The notes: generated by a model from the sequence alone, not told the origin. 43,476 nucleotides of DNA from Myxococcales bacterium UBA1660 (GCA_002320815.1 DCLA01000002.1:1-43476), one strand, 5' to 3'; positions 30,301 to 38,361 are shown, counted from the stretch's first letter. Program-made: numbers and translations.

Positions 30301-30302
30301 GA

Positions 30303-32777
30303 TCAGCGGGCGCCGGGATCGAACACCAGCCGGAACCCCAGCACCGGCGAGCGCTCGTCGGGCGGCGCCGCATAGCGATTCGCGCTGCGCGCGTCGTCGA
30401 CCGGCGAGCGCCACGAGCCACCCCGAACCAGCCGGAGCTCGCCGAGGGCTTCGGCCCACTCGGCACCGGCGGTCGACCAGCGGTCGGCGCACCAGTCGCG
30501 CACGTTGCCGGCCATCCCGCGCACCCCGAAGGGGCTCTCGTCGGTGACGCAAGCGTCGACGGGCGCTCGCCCCGGGACCCCTTGCGAGGAGCGGAGGAGC
30601 TGCGCCCAGGTCGCCTCGGGCTCGTCGCCCCAGGGGAAGTGGCGCCCGTCTTCACCCCGCGCGGCCCGCGCCCACTGCACTTCGGTGGGCAGCTCCCACG
30701 GTAGCCCGGTCTTCGCCGCGAGCCACTCGGCGTAGGCGCAGGCGGCGTGCCAGGTGACCAGGACCACCGGCCAGCTCGCCTCCACCGCCCGCCCGTAGGC
30801 GTCCTCGGTCGACACGAACGTCCCGTCCGGAGCCCGGGCGAACCCGGCGTAGGCGTCCGACGCGGTCCGGCGGGGAACGTGCGTCTCGGCCAGGTCCTCT
30901 CGCCCGGAGCGCACGAGAGCGTCGAGGAACTCCTGGAACTCGCCGTGGGTCACGGGATGACGCTTCATCACGAAGGCGCCGGTCCGGACCCGTCGCTCCG
31001 GGAGAGGGTCGGCCGCCCGGTCGTCCCCGCCCAGCGTGACCCATCCCGCCGGGATGGGGACATCGTCCGGCCCCAGGTCGAGTCCCTCGAAGGGGCTCAC
31101 CAGGTCGTCGATCCGGCGACGGCCCCGGAGCCGGAGCCGGAGATGCTCCTGGACCTCGATGGGACCTCGCCGGACGCGTACCAGGTAGTCGCCCGGGTCC
31201 AGCGTCCGCGCGAGCGCGCCGGCGTCGACGGCTTCGTAGCTCGCCGGTGACGCCACCCACCGACGGTCCAGCTTGGTCTGGGGCCGCACCGAGACCTCGC
31301 TCGGTCGGTCGAGCTCCAGGGTCAGCTGGCAGGGGGCGTTCAGCTCCGCCCGCTCGGCCTCGGTCCCGAAGGTCTCCACCAAGCGGCGCCAACGGGCCGA
31401 GCGTTCCCCGTCGCGCTCCTCGGCGAAGAGGCCCTCGGTGGCCACCTTCACCAACTCGGCCCGAGCGGCTTCGAGGTCCGGGTCGTGCTGGAGCGCCAGC
31501 CGGAGGTCCTCGACCGCGCGAGACGACGAGAGCCCGAGGCCCCGGCGCAGCTCGCTCAGCTCCTCCTCGGCGGCCCATAGCGGTCGCTTCATCGCGACCG
31601 TCGCGTAGGGCGGGAGCGCGCGCCGTAGCTCGCCCACCGCGTCTTCCGCGCGCGCGACCTCGGCTTCGAGGCGCTCGCTCTCGCGCCGCTCGGCTCGCGC
31701 CGTGGTGAGCAGGCGCCGCGCCCGCCGACGGCGATGGTCGCCGTCGAGCCAGCGGCGGATCTGTTCGGCCAGCGACGCACCATCGCGGATGCGCTCTTCG
31801 GGATCATCGCGCAGCGTGCGCAACGTCAGCGAGCGGAGCTCCTCCGAGCCCAGCGTCGCCTCCGCCTCGAGCCGCTGCGCCAGGGCGTCGTGGGCTTCCC
31901 CCTGGAGCCGCGCCATCAGCGAGGCCGGGCCACTCTCGTAGGCCCGGCGCCCGGTGAGCAGCTCGAAGAGCACCAGCCCGAACGAGTAGACGTCCGAGGC
32001 GGCAGTATGCGGCAGGCCGCGGCAGACCTCTGGCGGGAGATAGGGCAGCGTGCCCAGCAGATCACCGGCCAGGGTCATCGCCCGCTCGTCCGTGGTGTCG
32101 GTCCGGAGCGCTTGCCTCGAGCCCGTTGCGGTGCTCTCCGCATGGTCCGTCCCGCGCCGGGCGATCCCCCAGTCCATCACCAGCGCCTCGCCGAAGATCC
32201 CCAGCATCAGGTTCGAGGGCTTGATGTCGCGGTGGACGACCCCGCGCGAGTGGGCGTAGGCGAGGGCCTGCGCCATCCGCTCCATGGCGCCCACGACCTG
32301 TCGCGCCCGACCCCGGGGGTCCCGGCAGTCCGGCGAGTGCAGGTGGGCGATCACCGGCGCCAGGGTCTCCCCGCGGACCTCCTGCATCACGAACCACGGG
32401 CGACCGCCCTCCAGCACGCCGCGGTCGTAGATGGGCACCACCGAGGGGTGCTGGAGTGACGCGGTGACCCGGGCTTCGTGCTCGAAGCGCTCCCGGTGAC
32501 TCACCGACTCGAGATGCTCCCAGTGCAGCAGCTTGATGGCCACGGTGCGCTCCAGGGAGAGGTCGCGGGCGCGCCGGACCTCGCCCATCCCCCCCGAGCG
32601 GATCAGCCCGAGGTCTTCGTAGCCTCTGGGCAAGGTCTCGTTGGCGCGGGGCTTGGCCCGAACCCGCGCCGTCGGCGGGTCGGTCACGTCGCGGAGGATG
32701 TTCCCCACCAGCGTGCCGAGACCCCTCGCCATGGCGGACGATCCGGTATCGGTCTCGTTGTCGCCGTCGTCGCTCAC
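30303..32777 (-). CDS. Ser/Thr protein kinase fused to SUMF1 (formylglycine-generating-enzyme-like) domain
   Basis: An 824-residue protein with a GTG start. Kinase about 52-340: SGGMGEV loop, Lys82, HRDIKPSN (Asp184), DWG (202-204), YLPPEV. A central charged helical part (about 345-480) and a beta-rich segment (about 490-570) follow. The C-terminal SUMF1 domain (about 575-820) shows IPAGWVTLGG, VTHGEFQEFL, GLPWELPTEVQWARAARG, FPWGDEP, GMAGNVRDW and RGGSWRS. The Cys pair that binds copper in true formylglycine-generating enzymes is missing after RGGSWRS, so a binding or substrate-recognition role is more likely. No membrane helix is seen. It is divergent from the FHA-wHTH gene, a plausible partner. 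Confidence 0.93.
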   Translation of the reverse strand: MSDDGDNETDTGSSAMARGLGTLVGNILRDVTDPPTARVRAKPRANETLPRGYEDLGLIRSGGMGEVRRARDLSLERTVAIKLLHWEHLESVSHRERFEHEARVTASLQHPSVVPIYDRGVLEGGRPWFVMQEVRGETLAPVIAHLHSPDCRDPRGRARQVVGAMERMAQALAYAHSRGVVHRDIKPSNLMLGIFGEALVMDWGIARRGTDHAESTATGSRQALRTDTTDERAMTLAGDLLGTLPYLPPEVCRGLPHTAASDVYSFGLVLFELLTGRRAYESGPASLMARLQGEAHDALAQRLEAEATLGSEELRSLTLRTLRDDPEERIRDGASLAEQIRRWLDGDHRRRRARRLLTTARAERRESERLEAEVARAEDAVGELRRALPPYATVAMKRPLWAAEEELSELRRGLGLSSSRAVEDLRLALQHDPDLEAARAELVKVATEGLFAEERDGERSARWRRLVETFGTEAERAELNAPCQLTLELDRPSEVSVRPQTKLDRRWVASPASYEAVDAGALARTLDPGDYLVRVRRGPIEVQEHLRLRLRGRRRIDDLVSPFEGLDLGPDDVPIPAGWVTLGGDDRAADPLPERRVRTGAFVMKRHPVTHGEFQEFLDALVRSGREDLAETHVPRRTASDAYAGFARAPDGTFVSTEDAYGRAVEASWPVVLVTWHAACAYAEWLAAKTGLPWELPTEVQWARAARGEDGRHFPWGDEPEATWAQLLRSSQGVPGRAPVDACVTDESPFGVRGMAGNVRDWCADRWSTAGAEWAEALGELRLVRGGSWRSPVDDARSANRYAAPPDERSPVLGFRLVFDPGAR

Positions 32778-32839
32778 CGCGCCGCGAGCATACTAGAGGG
32801 TGGCCTCGGGGAAATGGGAACTGATAGTCTCCGCTGCGT

Positions 32840-33772
32840 TTGGGCATCCTCGTTCAGACGGCGACCGGCCGGCGTTTCACGCTCGGGGCTCGGAACCTCC
32901 TGGGGCGCGCGTCTCCGGCGATCCGGATCGACGAGCCCGCGGTCTCGGCCGAGCACGGCGTGGTCTTCTACGAAGAAGGCGCTTGGTGGTACCGCGACCT
33001 GGGGAGCACCAACGGCACGTGGCTCGATGGCGAAGCCCTGCGCCCCGGGGTGCGTCACCGGCTGACCACGAACGCCCGACTGGAGCTCGGCGAGCCGACG
33101 GAGCGCTGCCAGTGGCGACTCGCGGCCGACGAGCCCCCGGCCGCCCGAGCGCGCGCAGTGGCCTCCCGGGGGCTCCAGGAGGCGAGCCACGGGTTGCTCG
33201 AGCTCACGCGAGGTCCTGCGTCCATGCTCGTCTTCTTCGACGACCGGTCCCAGCGCTGGATGGCGGAGACCGAGGTCGCCCGCTTCCCGGTCGAGGACCA
33301 GGCCGTCGTGCAGGTCCATGACGAGAGCTACGTGCTCGAGCTCCCGCCCGCCTCGGCGCAGACCGAGCGGACCAGCCGCGTCCGCGCCGACCCCGCGCCC
33401 CGCGTCGGCGCGGCGCGGCTCGCGATGGAGGTGAGCGCCCACGAGGAGCAGGTCTCCCTCGAGGTCCACGTCGGCGGTGGCGCGCTCCCGGTGCCCTCCC
33501 GAGCGCACCACTATCTGCTCCTCTTGCTGGCCCGTCGCCGCCTCGCGGACCGCCGCCAGGGCGGGAGTTCGGCCGAGCACGGGTGGGTGCACGTGGAGGA
33601 GCTGGCCGAGCAGCTCAAGGTCAGCCGCCAGAAGGTGAACCTGGACGTCTCGCGGGCTCGCCGCCAGCTCGCGGAGATGGGCTTCGCCGACGCGGTGGAC
33701 CTCGTCGAGCGTCGCCCGCAAGCGGGTCAGCTACGGATCGGCGGCGTCGAGTGGGAAGTCCGCTCCGCCTGA
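32840..33772 (+). CDS. FHA domain protein with C-terminal winged-helix-like DNA-binding domain
   Basis: A 310-residue protein starting with TTG. An in-frame stop 15 nt upstream leaves no good alternative that keeps the first FHA strand. FHA domain about 1-95: GRASPAIRI, VSAEHG, and STNGTWLDG, the phosphothreonine-binding loops. A middle region of uncertain fold (about 110-200) follows. The C-terminal part (about 215-305: YLLLLLARRRLAD, VHVEELAEQLKVSRQKVNLDVSRARRQLAEMG) looks like a winged helix of the OmpR/trans-reg-C sort. It reads as a phosphorylation-dependent transcription regulator. It is divergent from the kinase-SUMF1 gene with 62 nt between, so that kinase is the obvious candidate input. 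Confidence 0.88.
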   Translation: MGILVQTATGRRFTLGARNLLGRASPAIRIDEPAVSAEHGVVFYEEGAWWYRDLGSTNGTWLDGEALRPGVRHRLTTNARLELGEPTERCQWRLAADEPPAARARAVASRGLQEASHGLLELTRGPASMLVFFDDRSQRWMAETEVARFPVEDQAVVQVHDESYVLELPPASAQTERTSRVRADPAPRVGAARLAMEVSAHEEQVSLEVHVGGGALPVPSRAHHYLLLLLARRRLADRRQGGSSAEHGWVHVEELAEQLKVSRQKVNLDVSRARRQLAEMGFADAVDLVERRPQAGQLRIGGVEWEVRSA

Positions 33773-33776
33773 GCGC

Positions 33777-34244
33777 TCAGATGCCTTCGGCCAGGTAGCG
33801 TTCGAGCCCGACGGTGTCGATGAGGTGCAGCTGGGTCTCGAGCCAGCGGATGTGGTCCTCTTCGGTGTCGACCAGGAGCTCCTCGAGCAGCGCCCGGCTC
33901 CCGGCGTCCTTGGCGTCGCGACAGGCGGTGATGCCCTCGCGGAGCGACGCGGCGACCTCGAGCTCGTGGGCCAGGTCGTTCTGCAGCATCGAGCGGACGT
34001 CCGACCCGACCTTCATCGGTTCCCGGGTGGCCACGTCGGGCGTCCCGTCGAGGAAGAGGATGCGCTCGATCAGTCGGCGCGCGTGTTCGCGCTCGTCGTC
34101 GGCCTCGTGGGCCAGCCGCGCGTGGAGCTTCCGGTGGCCCCAGTCGTCGAACATCGCTGCCTGCAGAACGTACTGGTCCACCGAGGTCAGCTCCTTGGTG
34201 AGCTGCGCGTTCAACCGCTCGATGACCTTCGTATTGCCCTTCAT
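33777..34244 (-). CDS. bfr: Bacterioferritin, probably heme-free
   Basis: A 155-residue four-helix ferritin-like protein. The diiron ferroxidase ligands align without gaps to bacterioferritin: Glu18, Glu51, His54, Glu94, Glu128, His131, with Tyr25. The residue that binds heme in bacterioferritin (Met52) is Arg here (DEREHA), so the inter-subunit heme is probably absent. The end DTVGLERYLAEGI is typical for the family. It would oxidise Fe(II) and store iron in a 24-mer. It converges on the FHA gene with a 4-nt gap between stops. No bacterioferritin-associated ferredoxin is visible nearby. Confidence 0.92.
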   Translation of the reverse strand: MKGNTKVIERLNAQLTKELTSVDQYVLQAAMFDDWGHRKLHARLAHEADDEREHARRLIERILFLDGTPDVATREPMKVGSDVRSMLQNDLAHELEVAASLREGITACRDAKDAGSRALLEELLVDTEEDHIRWLETQLHLIDTVGLERYLAEGI

Positions 34245-34387
34245 CTCTCTCCTCGGCGCTGGGCGCCTCCCCGGACCCTAGCATCATCGGCGCGGTGGGG
34301 CGTGATCGGTTCCCGAGACCCGGTGATGACCGACGGATGACCGAGCGATGACGGTCGGTGAGTCCGGTTCGCGTCACTCTGCTCTCC

Positions 34388-34711
34388 ATGGTGGCCGTCC
34401 CCCATATCGACTCCCCCGCCGAGGAAGCCCGGCGTCGTGAGTCCCGCTTCGCGCTGGGTCTCGCGGCCATGCCCTGGCTCGTGGCGGTGGTGACCGCGGG
34501 TGGCGTCGCGGTGGGCGCGAGGCCCTCGGCGCTCCTCATCCTGCTCGGCTGGGGCACGGGCTTGCTCGCCGCGCTCGGCGCGGTCTTCCTCGGAGCCCGG
34601 GTCGGCGGGCGGGCCGGCACCGCGGCGGTGGTGGGCGGCATCACCGGCCCGCTGGTCACCTGCTTGCCGAGCGCCTTCGCCGCGCTCGCCTTCGCGGACT
34701 GGTGCTGCTGA
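34388..34711 (+). CDS. Small membrane protein, unknown
   Basis: A 107-residue protein if the ATG at 34388 is used; a GTG 30 nt upstream (34358) is in frame and would add ten residues. Three hydrophobic helices are seen: ALGLAAMPWLVAVVTAGGVA, LLILLGWGTGLLAALGAVFLG and TAAVVGGITGPLVTCLPSAF, the last ending near LAFADWCC. Gly/Ala-rich helices suggest packing in the membrane. No family recognised. It is divergent from bfr and convergent with a lipoprotein gene 58 nt away. Confidence 0.65.
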   Translation: MVAVPHIDSPAEEARRRESRFALGLAAMPWLVAVVTAGGVAVGARPSALLILLGWGTGLLAALGAVFLGARVGGRAGTAAVVGGITGPLVTCLPSAFAALAFADWCC

Positions 34712-34769
34712 ACGCGCTCGAGGCGCCCTCCGGAGGGAGAGCGCCTCGGCTACGCGGGGCGGGGTGACC

Positions 34770-35201
34770 TCAGCCGGAGACCCCGCTGACCACCTGATCG
34801 ATGACCGCCTGGGCGACCTTGCGCAGCTTCTTGGTGGTGCTGCCCATCATCGTCGACGACGCGGCGTCGGCGCTGGCCAGGATGGCGCCGTCGGCCCCGA
34901 CCACGTCCGCGTGGGCCGCCATCCGGGTGGGCCCGAAGCTGCCGGCGCGGAACTCGGTGATCGTGACGCGCAGCGTGGGACCCTCGCCCCGAGGGAAGCT
35001 GGCGGCGAGAGCGTCGCGCATCTGCCCGGGGATGGCGTGCTCGACGAGCACCTCGCGCTTGGCGTCGTCGAGGTCCGGACCGGGCTCGACGACCACCTGA
35101 CCCACGGGAGCCGTCCCGCTGGTCGCCGCCGGGGCGACGTGGAAGCTGCCGCAGGCGGCGAGGAGGAAGAGGGGAAGGGCGGAGAGAGTGATCTGCTTCA
35201 T
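34770..35201 (-). CDS. Small lipoprotein (DUF4410-like), unknown
   Basis: A 143-residue protein. The ATG at 35201 starts a clean signal peptide MKQITLSALPLFLLAAC with the lipidated Cys at 17. The mature part has LRVTITEFRAGSFGPTRMAAHADVVGADGAIL, a two-strand pattern seen in small outer-membrane-type lipoproteins (DUF4410-like; tentative). An alternation of polar and Ala/Val residues follows, ending in KKLRKVAQAVIDQVVSGV. Function unknown. Confidence 0.75.
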   Translation of the reverse strand: MKQITLSALPLFLLAACGSFHVAPAATSGTAPVGQVVVEPGPDLDDAKREVLVEHAIPGQMRDALAASFPRGEGPTLRVTITEFRAGSFGPTRMAAHADVVGADGAILASADAASSTMMGSTTKKLRKVAQAVIDQVVSGVSG

Positions 35202-35287
35202 GCCCCGCCTCATCGGCGCGACCGACCCCCGGTTTCCCCAGGGCGCGCACTTTCTCTGTTTACCGGCGCGCGGGGTGGCGTGAATCC

Positions 35288-35377
35288 GAAACCTACGCCC
35301 ACGAGGTTCACGGACGGCCGATGGTCGACCTGCACAAGGAGCTCGTCGCCAGTCGGAGCCCGGAAACGTAGGGTTTC
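35288..35377. repeat. Imperfect inverted repeat in intergenic gap
   Basis: GAAACCTACG at 35288-35297 is matched by its complement with one extra base (CGTAGGGTTTC, 35367-35377). A second small inverted repeat, GTCACT-aggaa-AGTGAC at 35433-35449, lies 22 nt before the GTG at 35471 and could be an operator. The rest of the gap 35202-35470 shows nothing further. Confidence 0.4.
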
Positions 35378-35470
35378 ACTCCGGTTGGACCCCCGTGGTG
35401 GGCAGAACGTGAATGCGAGTCGCTTCTCAGGCGTCACTAGGAAAGTGACTCCGACCTGGCGGCGCTCCGC

Positions 35471-35680
35471 GTGAGCAGCATCTCCGTCCGGGTCCTCGGG
35501 GCCGTTCCCAAGCCCGAGGGCTGCTGGGAGGTCGAGCTCGTCCTCGCCGACGTCGCCCATGTGCGCGCTCGCTACTGTCTCCACGATGGCCTCGAGCCCC
35601 TCGGTCTCGCCCACGCGGACCGCACCCGAGTCGCCGCCGTCGTCGAGGCATGGATCGCGGAGCAGATGCGGTCGCGATAG
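35471..35680 (+). CDS. Small hypothetical protein, paralogue-like to the 36208 gene
   Basis: A 69-residue protein with a GTG start. Two or three beta strands (ISVRVLGAV, WEVELVLADVAHVRARYCL) are followed by one amphipathic helix (RTRVAAVVEAWIAEQM). The spacing from Tyr to Trp (Y-x25-W), and the surrounding E-V/L, VR and Y-x-L positions, match the 92-residue protein at 36208-36486. I therefore read them as diverged copies. No signal peptide or catalytic motif. Function unknown. Confidence 0.6.
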   Translation: MSSISVRVLGAVPKPEGCWEVELVLADVAHVRARYCLHDGLEPLGLAHADRTRVAAVVEAWIAEQMRSR

Positions 35681-35772
35681 CCCCGACTGCATCTGTCCCC
35701 CTCTTCTCGATGGTCCGGTGGCCCACGTGGCCCACGGGTTCGGAACGACTCCTCGGCCTCCCGCTGCTCGAC

Positions 35773-36195
35773 TCAAGCGATGAAGTACAGTCGCGCCGGC
35801 ACCTCGGGGGCCGCTTGCCGCAGCTTGTGGACCAGAGCGGAGACACAGCGTTCGTCGGCCCGATGCCCGAGCCGGGTGGAGACGACGACGGCGAACTCCC
35901 AGGTGTCGAGGTCCACGGTGAACTCACCGCTCACCTCCGGGGCCTCGACGTGCTCCGGGAGGAAGCGATAGCGCGCGACCCGCCCCGCTACCTCGAGCTT
36001 CTCGCCCGTATGGTGCCGGACCGTCACCACGTCACTCGGCGGTGAGCGCGCCGCCAGGAGGGGCCCCCGTGGCTGGCGCGAAAGAGGGACGCACGAGCGA
36101 TGGGGGAGGGGAGCGCGGCCATCGCCGCAGGGTAGTCCGACGCGGAAGAAGCGTCCCGGCAACCGTGCCTTGGCGGTCTCCGCGAGCTGGGACAT
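35773..36195 (-). CDS. Hypothetical protein, start uncertain
   Basis: Up to 140 residues. Only the last 85 or so look like a folded protein (VTVRHHTGEKLEVAGRVARY, FTVDLDTWEFAVVVSTRLG, CVSALVHKLRQAAPEVPARL). The first 55 are Arg/Pro-rich and poorly protein-like. A GTG at 36030 would give an 85-residue product and is the more likely true start. No family recognised. The ATG at 36195 is divergent from the 36208 gene, with 12 nt between. Confidence 0.5.
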   Translation of the reverse strand: MSQLAETAKARLPGRFFRVGLPCGDGRAPLPHRSCVPLSRQPRGPLLAARSPPSDVVTVRHHTGEKLEVAGRVARYRFLPEHVEAPEVSGEFTVDLDTWEFAVVVSTRLGHRADERCVSALVHKLRQAAPEVPARLYFIA

Positions 36196-36207
36196 ACTGG
36201 CCGCACC

Positions 36208-36486
36208 ATGTCTGGCTCCTACCGCATCGCGGGCGAGGTGCTGCGAGTGGACGACGACGGGACCGCCCTCGACTTCGAGGTCGCCGTCGCCGGAACGCTA
36301 CTCGTGAGGGTGACGTACGACCTCCGCGGGACGCGCGTGCGCAGCGACGTCCCCGACGAGATCGGCCGCCGCGCCGTCATGGCCGTCCGCGACTGGCTCA
36401 TCCGCCACATCGGCGAGCCGGGCGAGCGCTTCGAGAACGTCCCCGCGGAGCCCGACGGCATCGCGCCCGTCTCGCCCACCGGCTGA
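36208..36486 (+). CDS. Small hypothetical protein, paralogue-like to the 35471 gene
   Basis: A 92-residue protein. A beta-rich first half (YRIAGEVLRVDDDGTALDFEV, LLVRVTYDLRG) is followed by a helix (EIGRRAVMAVRDWLIRHIG) and a Pro-rich tail. Its core aligns ungapped with the 69-residue protein at 35471-35680. It converges with a lipoprotein gene 8 nt downstream. Function unknown. Confidence 0.65.
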   Translation: MSGSYRIAGEVLRVDDDGTALDFEVAVAGTLLVRVTYDLRGTRVRSDVPDEIGRRAVMAVRDWLIRHIGEPGERFENVPAEPDGIAPVSPTG

Positions 36487-36494
36487 CGGGCGGC

Positions 36495-36803
36495 TCAGCG
36501 GAGCCTGGGCTGCCCCTCGCGGCGAAACGCGCGGTAGAGCGCCTGGTCGCGCGGACACTCCGACTCGAGCCGCGTGGCGGCAGTGGCCGAGAGCGCCAGC
36601 TCCACTCGTCCCCCGGGCCGATAGCAGCCCGCGACGGGATCGAGCCCCCGGACGTCACAGCGACCCGCCGTGGGAGACCCACCGAGCTCGCCCGACCGAG
36701 CCTCCACACATCGGTCCCCGTCCACCACGTGCTCCTTGCCGGCCCCGGGGGCGCACGCCGCCAACAGCGACACCACCAGGCCAGCGAGACGAAGTCGCGC
36801 CAT
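36495..36803 (-). CDS. Small Cys-containing lipoprotein, unknown
   Basis: A 102-residue protein. The ATG at 36803 begins a short lipoprotein signal MARLRLAGLVVSLLAAC (Cys17); longer in-frame starts upstream (to 36920) would hide it. The mature part has five further Cys (CVEARSG, RCDVRG, GCYRPGG, ECPRDQ), suggesting disulfides in the periplasm. No family recognised. Confidence 0.65.
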   Translation of the reverse strand: MARLRLAGLVVSLLAACAPGAGKEHVVDGDRCVEARSGELGGSPTAGRCDVRGLDPVAGCYRPGGRVELALSATAATRLESECPRDQALYRAFRREGQPRLR

Positions 36804-36947
36804 CGACGCCGCGCCGCGCGAGGGCGGAGCAGGCGGTCGGCTCGGGTGACGGTCGTTCGAGGACATACAGAACCCACAATGTGGGTGCGTCCGCGCCCGG
36901 GGACAACGGGGCGCAGCCACCCGCGTCGAACCGGTAAGGCCTCGACG

Positions 36948-37439
36948 ATGCCGCGGTTCATGATTCTAGAACCGTTCACGGATTGGCCGCCGAGCCGATG
37001 GGCGACCCTCGGCGACTCCTTGCTAGCGTATCGGCAGGTGGACGAGCTGAGCATCATCGACGAGGGCCGGGACTTCGCGGTCGGGCGCATCACGCTCGCG
37101 AAACACCTCGGGATCTCGACGCGGGCGCCCGGCTGGCAGGCTCAGCCCTGCGTGCTCGAGCTCGGTGGCTCCCTCGTCGCAGGGCTCTTGCTCGACGAGC
37201 CGTCCGGTTTCGAGTCCGGACGGGTTCCCCTCTACCTGCTCTGCCCTTGCGGCGCCCCCGCCTGCGGCGCGCTCACGGCAAGAGTCCGCGCGGAGAACGG
37301 GACCGTGCTGTGGTCCGACTTCGGCACCGAGGTGCCCTACGAGAAAGGGCTGACCCAGCATCCGCACCAGCGACGGACTGGACCCTTCGTCTTCGATGCC
37401 GCCGAGTACCGCACCACCCTCGCACCGTATCTCGGCTGA
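36948..37439 (+). CDS. Conserved-hypothetical-type protein, 163 aa
   Basis: The ATG at 36948 precedes MPRFMILEPFTDWPPSRW. Recognisable stretches are LYLLCPCGAPACGALTARV, a possible Cys-based site, GTVLWSDFGTEVPYEKGL, and the end GPFVFDAAEYRTTLAPYL. This arrangement recalls widespread uncharacterised bacterial proteins of about 150 residues that end in GPF-F-x-Y; I cannot attach a family name with certainty. Cytoplasmic, no signal peptide. The frame is open far upstream but is not protein-like there. Confidence 0.65.
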   Translation: MPRFMILEPFTDWPPSRWATLGDSLLAYRQVDELSIIDEGRDFAVGRITLAKHLGISTRAPGWQAQPCVLELGGSLVAGLLLDEPSGFESGRVPLYLLCPCGAPACGALTARVRAENGTVLWSDFGTEVPYEKGLTQHPHQRRTGPFVFDAAEYRTTLAPYLG

Positions 37440-37443
37440 CGTC

Positions 37444-37633
37444 GGCCCCCGTGGGCCAAGACCATGAACCCCGGCCGGAGCCTTTCGAGCGTCGCTTGCC
37501 ACCCCAGCGGATCCCGCGCATCAACGTGCCGAGTGGAGCGGTCTCCTCGAACACAGCCTACCGCTGGAGTCCCCCTCACGCAGTGGCCCCCGGGGGCCAG
37601 AAACACGAACGCCCCTGGCCGGAGCCAGAGGCG
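37444..37633. repeat. Two diverged copies of a stem-loop repeat
   Basis: Copy A (37444-37482) and copy B (37585-37626) share GGCCCCCGKGGGCC, an AGAMCAYGAAC-like middle and CCGGCCGGAGCC-like ends. Copy B starts within a perfect 16-bp palindrome (37584-37599). It also contains a 10-bp stem (37610-37619 with 37624-37633, one mismatch, loop CGGA). The A copy could end the 36948 transcript. The rest of the gap 37440-37729 shows nothing else. Confidence 0.55.
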
Positions 37634-37747
37634 TCGATTGGTTGGCGTCCCCAGCCGGGTTCTCGCAGACCTGAACCTGATTTTGGAGGTCGCTGCCTAG
37701 GCTCGCCTGGCCATCCAGCGAGCGGGGTCATGCTACCCAGTCCTACG

Positions 37748-38311
37748 ATGGACATGGAAACCCTGCGCGGCTGGGTCAGAGACGGCCACTGCTTCGACTA
37801 TTTGCTTTTCTGGGGCCACCGTCAGAAGCGGAAGGGGAGCCCGGATGCGAGTTGCCTGAGCCAATGGTTTCCGGCCAGCTTCGTCGTCAACGGAATCGCG
37901 TACCCCACCGCAGAGCACTGGATGATGGCTGGCAAGGCTCGGGTCTTCGGCGACGACAAGATGCTCGCGGAGATTCTCATGGCGCCGGACCCCGGCAAGG
38001 CGAAGGCGCTCGGTCGAAGGGTGCAAGGCTTCGATGAAGCCGCCTGGTCCGCAGTGCGCTCCGAGTTGGTCGTCGAGGGGAACGTCGAGAAGTTCTCCCA
38101 GAACGCCGCGATGGAGAAGTTCCTGCTGAACACGGGGCGGCGGATCCTGGTCGAAGCCAGTCCGCGCGATCGGATCTGGGGGATCGGGATGGGCGCCTCA
38201 AATCCTGATGCGGCCAACCCGATGAAGTGGCGTGGAACAAACCTCCTGGGCTTCGCTCTGATGCAGACCCGCGCTCGGCTCGGTGGCGCTCTGGGCGGCC
38301 CGGACTCCTGA
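37748..38311 (+). CDS. NADAR / YbiA-like (DUF1768) protein
   Basis: A 187-residue protein; an in-frame ATG at 37730 is an alternative start. NADAR-type motifs are: FDYLLFWGHR near the N-terminus, LSQWFPASFVVNGIAYPTAE, HWMMAGKARVFGDD, KALGRRVQGFDEAAW, and the end DRIWGIGMGASNPDA with WRGTNLLGFALMQTR. Family members are N-glycosidases that cleave riboflavin-pathway intermediates (YbiA/COG3236), and some NADAR proteins reverse ADP-ribosylation of DNA. Which applies here is not decided by sequence. It is the last gene before the mobile island. Confidence 0.88.
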   Translation: MDMETLRGWVRDGHCFDYLLFWGHRQKRKGSPDASCLSQWFPASFVVNGIAYPTAEHWMMAGKARVFGDDKMLAEILMAPDPGKAKALGRRVQGFDEAAWSAVRSELVVEGNVEKFSQNAAMEKFLLNTGRRILVEASPRDRIWGIGMGASNPDAANPMKWRGTNLLGFALMQTRARLGGALGGPDS

Positions 38312-38361
38312 GCCCGCGTCACCTTTCCGGCGGCTCCGGCCTCGGCTACTAGAACGCCTCG

